From positions 2,850,728 through 2,914,727 of the forward strand of contig NC_133473.1 of assembly GCF_025370935.1 (NCBI RefSeq): a stretch of DNA of 64,000 bases, in the 5' to 3' direction. Position numbers and translations under genes: made by a program. The stretch comes from Choristoneura fumiferana (lineage: Eukaryota > Arthropoda > Insecta > Lepidoptera > Tortricidae). The first letter of the stretch is position 1, and each line of letters opens with the position of its first letter. The notes beneath the pieces are model-generated. The model did not search any database and was not told the DNA's origin. It worked only from the letters and a program-made list of their open reading frames with translations. Below, piece by piece: positions 1-12,000 of the stretch.

Positions 1-50
1 AATACAGATTGAGGTTTTTGCGTTATCTAGTGTAATCTATATCTGGTTAC
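1..50. mobile_element. End fragment of a MITE in a PWP2 intron
   Basis: The stretch containing gcgttatctagtgtaatcta is identical to the right terminal inverted repeat of the MITE at 6643-6940. Only one end is present here. It lies about 25 bp upstream of the first PWP2 splice acceptor in the window. Confidence 0.6.
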
Positions 51-74
51 AACTAACACCCTTTAACTTACCAG

Positions 75-3000
75 GTTTCACGAACGGCATATTCTTCCTG
101 CACGAGATGCCAGATGTGAATTTGGTCCACACGCTGAGTATATCGGAACACCGGATCATTCCCGTTCGATATCGGCGCGGCGACTGGATCGCGTTCGGGT
201 GCCCCAACATCGGTCAGCTGCTAGTTTGGAGTGGCAGAGAGTAAGTGTAGCTACTTTTTAGGAGTTTCGTGCCTCAAAAGAAAAAAACGGAACCCATACA
301 GGATCACTTTTGTCCATCCGACCGATGGTCTGCCAAGACTCTTTATCTCGGGAACGCGTGGAGATTCGAGTGGAAAATTAAACTATTATACTCAACTCTA
401 CAACCCCTAGAACCTGTGAAACAAATCGAATTTCAAAGTTGCTGCCGTTTATGCCGCAAAAAACCTATATTTCGACACTCTCAAGGAAATCAAAATTTTT
501 AGCTGTATTTTCCGTTGACTGGAACTATGAAATTTGGACTGGACTATTCATAAATACCTACAAATTTGTACGGAACCCTCGGTGAGCGAGTCTGACACGC
601 ACTGGCCAGTTTTTTTACATGCTTCGCCCTGACTCGGACTGTGCTCGGCGAGAGCCGGCACGAACGCTTCCACCAATAGACATGCATTAGAGCTTGTCCA
701 GATGTCAAGATGAGGCATTCTGCGAGTGGACTCGCGCGTTCCCATACTGGGGCTAATATATCCCGTCCAATATCTGCGCGTTTCGCCAACTGCGCGCGTA
801 ATCGTGTGCATTGAGCATGACTCTCGACTTTGTTCGTTTACTACCGCAAGCGCGCGAGTTGAATACCCAGCGATATTTCTGCGTCCAATATGACGCGTAA
901 CTCCATGGCGAGTGGACGTATTAGACTTTAAGCTATTTATTGTAGTTATTTAGTTATTACGCACAAAAAACGCGTCATTGGACGCAATATAAAAATGAAA
1001 CGCGTTTAGCCTACTCGTGCGTAAATCGCCTCATCTGGAAAGCACTTATCAATTCCAGCACAAGGGCGCAATATTCGGAATTGACCCTATGCTTTATTGC
1101 TTCCAGAAATACATTATTGATTTTATGGACTGGTCGACTGACTCGCCGCCTCTCGTCTTGGACGAGTCACCGCACCATGCTACAATGAAAGTACTTTAAC
1201 TACATTTCGTCGCTAAATTAAATGTTTGGCCGTGGACTGTACACTGTAGAGGGTAAAGAAAGATCAGCTGCTCACTGAATTTTAATTTTAATTAGTCAGC
1301 AAACAACATTGTACAATCAAGGAGGAAAATTGTAACACACGAGAGAGATGTTAAGTTGTGACTACCAATGAAGCGGAAGTGGAAGAGAAAAAAGTTCTGC
1401 CAACCTAAAACTGTTTAATACTCGTGTTTCCAGTAACATTGAAAATATATCATTAAATTTTTCATAGTAACGTTTGCCACAAAACATTATGGTTGTCCTT
1501 ACAAAATGCAGTAGATTAGGTTAGGTTACTGTAATATTTTTTGTTTCAGGTGAGCAATACGTAATGAAGCAGCAAGGGCACTCGCTAGACATGACCTGTC
1601 TCGCTTACTCCCCCGATGGCCTCTACATCGTAACCGGCGGGTACGACGGAAAGGTACGACGATTGGCATAAAGGCGCGAAACCGCTTTCTGTTCGTGGCA
1701 ATGTACAATACACAAAAAAACATAAAAATCGGTCAAGCCGTTTCGGAGGAGTTCACAAACGCTGTGACACAAGAATTTTATATATTAGAAGATACATACT
1801 TTAATTTAAAATACAATATTTAGAAGTCCAAGACCAGAGAGCAAACATTCGTATCATTCATACAAATATCTGTTCCGACCGGGGGTCTAACCTGAGCCTT
1901 CAAGCTTCGTAGTCCAGGTACTCTAACCACTTAACTATCCGATCGCCAAAGTATTTATTTATTATAAAAAATATTTTTAACAAAAAAAACTTGTGAAAGC
2001 GAAACAAATCAGCGCGATTTTATGTCGTGAAATCACGGCAGAGGCACACTTTTAAACCAAACAATATAAACTTGTCTTGCTGCCTTTGTCGCAGGACAAA
2101 ATCGACAACAAACGGGACTGAAGCGTGATCGCAATGAATGTTAGTTATTATGTTACGTTACGTTACGTTACGTTACGTTATTATTACGTTATGTGGTGGT
2201 TCATGCGCGTTTGACTTGGACAGACTTAAACGAAATTATGACTCAAAGTCAAAGTCAAAATCAAAATATCTTTATTCAATTTAGGCTATAACAAGCACTT
2301 GTGAATGTCAAAAATAATCTACCGCCGGTTCGGAAAAACCTCTGTTGAGAAGAAGCCGGCAAGAAACTCAACGAGGTAACTAAAAGGTGACTAAAATAAG
2401 TGCGAGTCGGACACACGCAACGGAGGTTCCGTATGAATTTGTAGGTACGTCAAAACATACAAGATGACCGCCGTATCTATAAAAACCGGCCAAGTGCGAG
2501 TCGAACTTGCGCACGAAGGGTTCGGTACCATCTATACAACATTCGTTAGACATAAGCAAAAAACGGCAAAAAAATAGCGTTTGTTGTATGGGAGCCCCCC
2601 TTAAATATTTATTTTATATTCTGTTATTAGTATTTGTTGTTATAGCATAGCGGCAACAGTTATAATCTGTAAAAATTTCAACCGTCTAACTATCACGGTT
2701 CATGAGATAAAGCCTGGTGACAGACGGACGGACGGATGGACAGCGAAGTCTTAGTAATAGGGTTTCCGATTTTACCCTTTGGGTACGGAACCCTAAAAAT
2801 CAAGTATTAGTAGAGTCTACGTCTAAAGGTAGGCGTCCACTGATCCGCATCGTACGCTTCGGACGTATCGGATTTGTTGCTATAGAAATGTGCGATGCTT
2901 ACGATGCGGACAGGTGGACGCACTTATATGAGTTTCTATACAAAGAATACTACGATCCGTTGCGTGCGATGCGTCCGATGCGTACGATACCGACAAGTGG

Positions 3001-6000
3001 ACGTTTACCTTAAGTGAAATACCTATACGCAGTCTGACGAATTACGTAACTTTGCCATGTTTGGCCTTGCCGCAATGGTCTTATTGTAAGTGTCTCTCTG
3101 TCTATCACTTTAGAGTTACACTGTTGTCGGTGGAATATCTTCCACTCATCCCCCTTACGAGCTATCCTCTTGACCTTCTGATATTCAAATTCAAATCATT
3201 TTTTCAGTAAATAGGCTGCAATGGGCACTTTTACACGTCATTTTCCAAAAGCATCATCATTGCCCAAAAGAATGCCAAAGAAACTTGGCTATAAGTATTT
3301 TTTTTCAAAATAAAATACTTCTAAACATTATACACATACAATATAAAATTAAAGAAAGAAATTACATGAAAAGAACAATAATAATACAGGGATGTATGGG
3401 GTCCCTTAGGTACCAAACTAAAACTAAACATCTATCTAATACCTTTAAACGAGCAATTCTTGGAAATGGCACCAACGATTTTGATGAAATTTGGTATGTG
3501 GGGGTTTTTGGGGATGACAAATCGATCTAGCTTGGTCTTATCTCTGGGAAAACGTTTATTATCGAGTTTTTAGCGCGAGCAAAGCTCGCTCGCCCAGGTA
3601 CTGTAACTATATCTACGTTTAGTGGAAGTGTAGAATGCTTCCACCGTCATAAATAAAAAAAAAAATCTGAAATATACATTTCAGCTCCAGTAACCATTAA
3701 TCTTTTGGATTCCGAAGGCAAGCTTACGCCTGCCGCCCCCAAAGTTAGCTCACACGTACGGCGCGACACCGACTTCCCTTTCTTATGGTATTTATTCTCC
3801 AAAGATAGTTTTCGGTGCTGTAGGCAGTTACCATTTTCAAACTGTTTCTTATTTCAGGTGAAGGTATGGAACACAACGACGGGCTTTTGTTTCGTGACAT
3901 TCAACGAGCACTCTTCCACAGTCACTGGCGTCACGTTTAGCGCGAACAAGAAGTTCTTTGTGTCCAGCTCGCTAGATGGCACTGTGCGATGTTATGATTT
4001 GACTAGGTGAGTTTGGATCTCGAATAAAACTTGGAACACCACGCCAGACTCTGACCCCCTTATTCATAAAACTTAACAAGCCTATGTTAACTAACAAATG
4101 CTTTGTCCCTTTCTAACAAATGCAAATGTCGAAGTGACAGATAAGGACAAACGAATTTTAGCGGCATTTTAACTAAAACAGGTTTGATTGTCGTTTATGA
4201 ATAAGGGGGTAAGGGTTTCACCCTCAGATCATACAAACAAGGGAGATATGCCCTGCTACGCTAACATAACACAGACGGCATCACATTTATCCGTCAAATA
4301 AATTTAATCAATGGATGGTCAAAAAGGGGGTTAATGAATAAAAAAAAAATTGGTGCCGATTAAATAACATATTTTACACAGTATTTCAGTACTGCAATGT
4401 GAAACATGGAAACACATTATGTCGTACAAACATAGCTGTCCTGCTCCTGTGATAGCCCAAACGTGCAATAGAATGTACACAAGAAGCTCAAGGGAATTAA
4501 TTATTTTACCTCAGGGCATTTTGACTTTATCCCGAATCAATTTTTTTAAGTACCTATTCGGTGGACCTCGAGAGGATAAGGTAGTTCATTGATAAGAATT
4601 AGTTTTTTTTTTATTGATTTAGTTGATTTATATGGACCTCCTAACTATTTTTTTTGTATTCGACTGGATGGAAAACGAGCAAGTGGGTCTCCTGATGGTA
4701 AGACATCACCACCGCCCATAAACATCTGCAACACCAGGGGTATTGCAGATGCGTTGCCAACCTAGAGGCTTAAGATGGGATACCTCAAGTGTCAGTAATT
4801 TCACCGGCTGTCTTACTCTCCACGCCGAAATACAACAGTGCAAGCACTGCTGCTTCACGGCAGGATTAGCGAGCAAGATGGTGGTAGCAATCCGGGCGGA
4901 CCTTCCACAAGGTCCTACCACCTGCAATAACTAACGCTTGAATCAATCAATCAATCATATTGTCTTATCCAAAACATTATCATCAGATACCGCAACTTCC
5001 GAACTCTGACGTCACCAAGTCTCGTGCAGTTCAGTTGCGTGGCTCTGGACTCCAGCAGCGAGCTGTGCGCGGCGGGCGGCCAGGACGTCTTCGAGATATT
5101 CCTCTGGTCCATCAAGTTTGGGAAACTCCTGGACGTAAGTTTTTGTTTATGGTATAGGGGGAAAACGAGCAAACGGATCGCCTGAAGGTAAACGATTACC
5201 ATCGCCCATGGACACCTGCAACACCAGAAGAGTCACAAGTGCGTTGCCGGCCTTTTAGGTAGGAGTACGCTCTTTTTTTGAAAGCTTGAAGGTCGCATCG
5301 GTCCGGGAATACCGCAGGCGATAGTTCATTCCAGAGCTTTGCTGTGCGAGGCAGGAAATTTCTGGAAAAACGCACAGTAGAAGACTGCCAACCATCTATG
5401 TGGTGAAGATGGAAGTGTTGTCGCGTAGGGCGGTGGCGGAAGGATGCGGCAGGGATCAATCCGAATAAATCCTCGGAGCACTCCCCGTTACACGCGATAG
5501 AGGATGCACAGTGAAGTTACATCTACGCAGCGCCAAGGAGTCAAGTCGATCAGAAATTCGTTGGCTATTCGAGTCGCTCTACGTTGAATGCGGTCCAGAG
5601 AGAGAAGCTGGTACTGGGGAGCCCCTGCCACCAAGCCAAGCCTCGTGCAGTTTAGCTGCGTGGCCCCGAACAGGTCGTCTTCGAGATATTTCTGTGGTCC
5701 GTCAAGTTCGGGAAACTCCTGGACGTAAGTGTACCAGATACTGCGCTGGCGTCACCAAGCCTCGTGCAATTTAGCTGCGTGGCTCTGAACAAGACGTTTT
5801 TTAGATAATTCTTGTGGTCCGTCAAGTTTGGGAAACTCCTAGACGTAAGTAAACACCACCAGATGCGACTTTCTAACGGTGACGTCACCAAGCCTTGTGC
5901 AGTTTAGCTACGTGGCTCTGAACAGGACGTCTTGGAGATGTTTCTGTTGTCCGTCTAGCTTGGGAAACTGTTGGATGTATTATAAGTTCACCAGCCTGGT

Positions 6001-9000
6001 ACAGGTTAGCGGCGTGGCTCTGGATAGGTGTTTTCGAGATATTTCTGTGGTCCGTCAAGTTTGGGAAACTCCTAGACGTAGTAGTCACCACCAGACACTA
6101 CTTTCAAACTATGACGTTGTCGTAGATTGTCCCCTTAAAGTTAACGGAAATCAAAGATAACACGGTGTACTTATATAAATTTGTTTTGTTTTCTCCAGGT
6201 GTTGGGCGGCCACGAGGCCCCAGTATCCAGCTTGGCTTTCAACCCTGCTCTGGCCAGCACCCGCTTGGCGTCAGCTAGTTGGGACAAGACAGTCCGTCTC
6301 TGGAACTGCATCGAGAACAGCTCCGAGAGCGAAACTATACAGCTCAACTCGGACGCGCTGCAAGTTGCTTTCAGACCTGATGGGGAGGAGGTAAGGGGGA
6401 AACAAATAATCTCTTCTTGTCTCTTTTATACTAACAAAGAGGTAAACTGTTAAAATCATTAAAATTCTGCTTACGTAATACTTGAATGACCCCTAAAATA
6501 AAGTCATTTCCGGCCATCTGTATGCTTAGTTATTTTAAACTCAGCGACGAATTGAAATGCGATGTTCACCGTCACTTCGCGCGGGTATAGTGGGGAATGG
6601 AGCTGAAAAATGTGAACTGCCTTTGATTAGAGAAATTTTCTTCGTGGGAACCACAGATATAGATTACACTAGATTACGCAAATGCATCTACTTCGCGTGT
6701 CCGAACCCCGACCTAACGTCAGGGTTGGCCCCATACAAAGACTGACCGCTAACTGTCTAATCATGACTAGTGACTGACTCGAGCCCCACGGCGCGGGCGG
6801 GCGGCGCATTTGAATCGATTTTGCGCGGACATCGGGGAATTCACATCGCTAATTCGCTCTTGAGACGTCACAGTAGATATAAAAAAGTGACACGGTGTTT
6901 GCGTTATCTAGTGTAATCTATATCTGTGGTGGGAACTACGACCTAATAAGAGGGTTATTCTGAAAGTCTTGTGCCTGGCCGGCTGGGAAGATGATGATAA
7001 TAGAATTTGTGATAAAAAAACTTAATAATATTGTTGTCTTGTGTTGTAAATAAATGTATTTTCTTTCTTTCTCTCAGATCGCAGTATCAACTCTGGACGG
7101 CAACATAACATTCTTCGACCCGACGACGAGCGACCAGACGGGCAGCGTGGAGGGACGCACCGACCTGGGAGCCGGCCGCGGGGACAAAGACCTCATCACC
7201 GCCAAGAAAATGCTCAAGACTAAGTAAGTGTATTTATTGCTTTCAGTAAAAAAACTCCAAAAACCAATCATAATAGATGCAATATTTGTCAACTTATTTT
7301 TGGACTAACTAATATTTGAATATTATTATTCCAGGGCGTTCACTACGATATGCTACTCCGCGGACGGCACGTGTATCCTCGGCGCTGGCAACTCGAAGCA
7401 CGTGTGTTTGTACAGCGTACGGGAGGCGGTGCTCATTAAGAAGTTCGTCATCACGCAGAACAGGTCTCTGGACGCCATTAATGTACGTACATACTAAAAA
7501 AATACATACAGTCGAACATAGACTCCTCCTTCTTAGAAGTCTGTTAAAAAGAAAAAGATTTTCAAATCGCCGGACGGAATTGAAAGGACCTCCTGTGAGT
7601 TTACGTGCCAGAGGTGTCCTACTAACTGGATCACCGGGAATCCGATGAACCAACCCAAAACGTAATCGTAAAAATATACACCAGGAAAAAATAAGTTGTT
7701 ATGGTAGCATTCCCCTACAAGTATAGTGATTTTTTTCTCGTCTAAACCCGTGGGGTATCGTTGTACAGGTTTTTCAGACACATAGGTTTGAAAAATATTA
7801 AGTGTCACTTTTTATTAGATGTGACACAGGAACAAGAGGAGAAAAAACAAGACAACGAAAATAATTTTGACCCAGTTACGAGAAAAGTGGAAGAAAGTGG
7901 CGCCCTCCTTAGATATATAACCTTTATTGTCTCGCTCTCCCCCTTTTTCAACGACCCTTCTGCCCCCAGGACTTCGTGAACCGCCGTCTGATGACAGAGT
8001 TCGGCAACATGGCGCTGGTGGAAGACCGGACGGCGCTGGAGGGCGGCGACGTCAGTATCAGGCTGCCGGGCGTCAGGGACGGAGACATGGCCGACAGGAA
8101 AGTGAAACCTGAGGTCAGTGCAGTACGATACGATACGATACAATAAAATAAGATACGATAAGTTACGATATAATACTATACAATAAAATGACTCTTTATT
8201 GAACACCAATACAGAGGCTTGGTAGCACCAGTCATGGACAAGAACCAGTAATGTGAATGTTGTTTTTTTCGTTAATCCAAAATTTAACTAGCGAACCCTA
8301 CTTTTTAACACTAATAGCACTAATGTTCAGTGAATTACTTTGCACTAAGCACAACTAAAACACTCACTTTAGTAGTTAAACATTAGGTACAGTCACCAGC
8401 ACCAATATCTGACACAACAAGCGTGCATAAATATTTGATACGACTCTATTTCTAGGGCCGGAAGGACGTGTCAGATATTTTTGCAAGCTCCACTGCGGCA
8501 GATATTAATGCTGGTGACTGTACATAAATTAAACAACCGAAAAAATTTGAAGCTGTTAAAAAACGTTTCATTTTCTTTTATGTTCTTGTTTTAGTAGAAT
8601 TTATAAAAGTAGTTAAGATTGTTTTTTTTTTAGGTACGGGTTCATTGCGTGCGTTTCTCGCCGACGGGGGAGAACTTTGCATGCGCCGCTACGGAGGGCC
8701 TCTTCGTGTATAGCCAGAATGCGGGCATCGATGGTACTTTTAGGTAAGAAATTATGGCAAGATATGATTATGAAAGAAAGAAAGAAAAAGAATAAATTTG
8801 TTTACCTAAATTCGGCACAACAAAAATAAATAAAATTACAGCTAAAAACAGACAAATCTTCTACAATCTTATTAATTAGGCACGAAGAGAGAAAATAAAA
8901 TAAACATTGTGCCGAATGAAGTAAAAAGGGCCATAACTCAGCGTATTGCTACAGAAAGCCGCAGCGCTGGTTTTCAGTATGACCCTTACGGGATTCTTAG

Positions 9001-12000
9001 CTTCTTATTTTCATTCTCGTCCTCACCCTCATCTTCATTCTAACACCCATTACCATTGTCATCTTTATTCTCAGTCTCATTCTCGGTCCCTGTCTCATTT
9101 TCAAACTCATTGTCAACCCATTTCTCAGTCTCATTGTCAACTTATTTCTAATTCTGAAGCTCATTCTAATTCTCAGTCTCATTCTCATCCTCATTCTAAA
9201 TATCTTTCTCATTATCATCCTTATTCTCTTACTATACCCTCAAATGAATTAATTACGATATTCATATAATAAATGTGACAAGCGGGTCTAATAATGATTG
9301 AATGGGTGTCCTGTAATATACGCCTGTCTATTTTGAACTCGATTTAAGACGTGAGTTATCCGGGTCAATATATTAACTAGATGAAACCCGGCTGTGCTGG
9401 GTAAAATAGACTCATAATAATATGTTTGAAAATTTTTTTTGCCAGTGTAAAGACTGTCAGCTAAATTATCCCAAACGTCTTCACAGCTAACCTACGCATC
9501 GGTATTTCACCGTAGATATTTCTCCCTAAATCTTATTTGCCAAATAATTATGATGTCTCTGTCTCATAATCAAGAAATTAGACTAAAGGCCCATATACGT
9601 ACGATTCGTCTGTACGATCGATCTGATGAAATTGACGAATCGTACCGTGTGTTGGGGCCCTTAAAGGTTACAATGGAGAACGAAATGCAAACCTGTGACT
9701 GACACCTTGACACGTGATGGCGTGAACTAACGCCATTTTGTGAGACTGTCGAATGTATTACTTCGCAACGCCATTATATACTTAGTCAGTAATGTAGTAC
9801 TTATATTGAAAATACTCGATAATCCGATTTTCCGCCAACAAGTTGTCGACTCGGATTGACTAATTTTTTACGCTCTTAAATTTGAATGCGCATTCGTAAC
9901 GAGTCTACGAGACCGGTACGAAATTATGCCTGTCTAATCTATTTGCAGGCCATACCGTTTGGGCGGATTCTACAGCGGCGGCTGTCAAACACGCTGGCGG
10001 AGGCGCGTGGGGCCCGGCGCTGGTCAGCGCGTTCAGCTAACGAGCACACCATCATCAGGGAGTGCGTCGAAGGGTGCCTAGTTCCGACAGTGAGTTAAAC
10101 TGACTTGCATGTTGGTGAAGCCGTGTTGGCTTGGTGGTTTGACCTACTGCATCTGTGGATAATCGAAATGGATAGACAAAATGGTTCACATTCAATATAT
10201 TAGTTGATTGAAAATTCGGGTGCCATCTACGAATAAATAATAAGTCGGGAATTGTAACTGCGTTGTAAAAATAGCCTTCCGTGTCCTAGTAGGCGGGGCT
10301 TAAAAGCATGTTCTGCGCGTCATTTGACTGACATCTCCCTGCTTCCTTTCTGAATTTTAACCAATCAAAAAGCACGTCTATTTGCACATCGAAAATGATT
10401 CGTATTTGAATCATAAGTCGTTTTTAATACCCGACGCAAAAAGAGGGGTGTTATAAGTTTGACCGTTACGTGTGTCTGTGTGTATGTATGTCTGTCTCTG
10501 GCACCGTAGCTCTTAAACGGGTGGACCGATTTGAATGCGGCTTTTTTTATTCGAAACCAGGTTTTCTAGCGATGGTTCTTAGACATGTTTTATCAAAATC
10601 GGTTCAACCGTTTCAAGATCAATTAGCTCTTTTGTTCGCTGCGGTAGGAATCTTAGACGCATAACGGGTATTTACTTTACTTCCAAACATATTGGGGACC
10701 TAAAATTTGAAACATCCATATATGCTATATAACTATGCAAGATTATGGAATTCTCGGCCTGATGCTGCAGCCAGGATATCCAGAACACTAGTAGGTAAAC
10801 TCTTGATAAAACCATAGCAGATATGTCGTGTTTGGATTAGTTTCGGTCAGTATTTGATTCTACATACAATGCAATGGTGGCAAAATTTTGTTGTTGTTTA
10901 GGTTATGGTTAAAGGTATGGCCACTTTTTGTGTGGAATTTGTTCTGAGTTATAATATTATTTATTTGTAGGGTGCCATCGTTATCTATTATTATTTAAAG
11001 GTTGTCTACAACCAACATTTTCTTCCACAGTCGAGCTAACAGTGACGTCGCTCGATGACGACTACACCGACCGCCTTCTGGCCTCCATCGCGCGCCTCAT
11101 CGAAGAGAGCCCTCACCTAGAGCATCTGCTGCTCTGGACTAAGGCTGTAGTGACAGTTAAGAAGTGCAAGTTCCCGCAGAACGTGCTGCTAGCGCTGGAG
11201 AAGGCACTGACTGTCAAGTATTCGCAGTTGAGTAAGATGTAAGTATGGCCATCAATTTTCACTTTAAGGCTGTGTTTCGTCTTAGGTAAATGGAGCGTTC
11301 CTATTGGTTGATGAATGCTCGCACATCTCTGGTGGATACGGAGCCTTACTGCAAGTGCCGGCTAAGCATAAGCAAATGTTCCTGGACTCCGACTTCTGGT
11401 AGCAGGGTGTGGTATTCCGTCGCTTTAGTGAAGCAAGGATGAAATTCGCTGAATAACTTTTTTTTATAGATAATAGAAAGAGTATACAATAGAAAGGAAT
11501 ACTCGTAATAGTAGCAGAATAGTTTAAAATATCCATGTTTTTTAACCCCCGATGAAAAAAGAGGCGTGTTATAAGTTTGACCGCTATGTGTGTCTGTCTG
11601 TGGCAGCGTAGCTCTTAAACGGGTAAACCGATTTGAATGCGATTTTTATTTGAAAGCAGGTTTTTTAGCGATGGTTCTTAGACATGTTTTATCAAAATCG
11701 GTTCAGCCGTTTTTGAGATATTGAACTTTGAAGTGACAAAGTCGGGGGTTTTCCAACTGTTTGTTGGTTAGGTTATTATTCATTAAAATCATACCAAATA
11801 TCAAAAAACCGGCAAGTGCGAGTCGGACTCGCGCACGAAGGGTTCCGTACCATTATCTATACAACATTAGACATTAGCAAAAAAAACAAGTTTGTTATAG
11901 AAGCCCCCTTAAATATTTATTTTGTTCTGTTTTTAGTATTTGTTGTTACAGCGGCCACAGTAATACATAATCTGTGATAATTTCAAGTGTATAAATTACG

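Noticed and set aside
7309..7653. Antisense ORFs over PWP2 exon 7335-7482
   Set aside because: Shadow frames of a confirmed exon.
8946..9269. 107-residue His/Ser-rich ORF
   Set aside because: Translation of a degenerate hexamer microsatellite.
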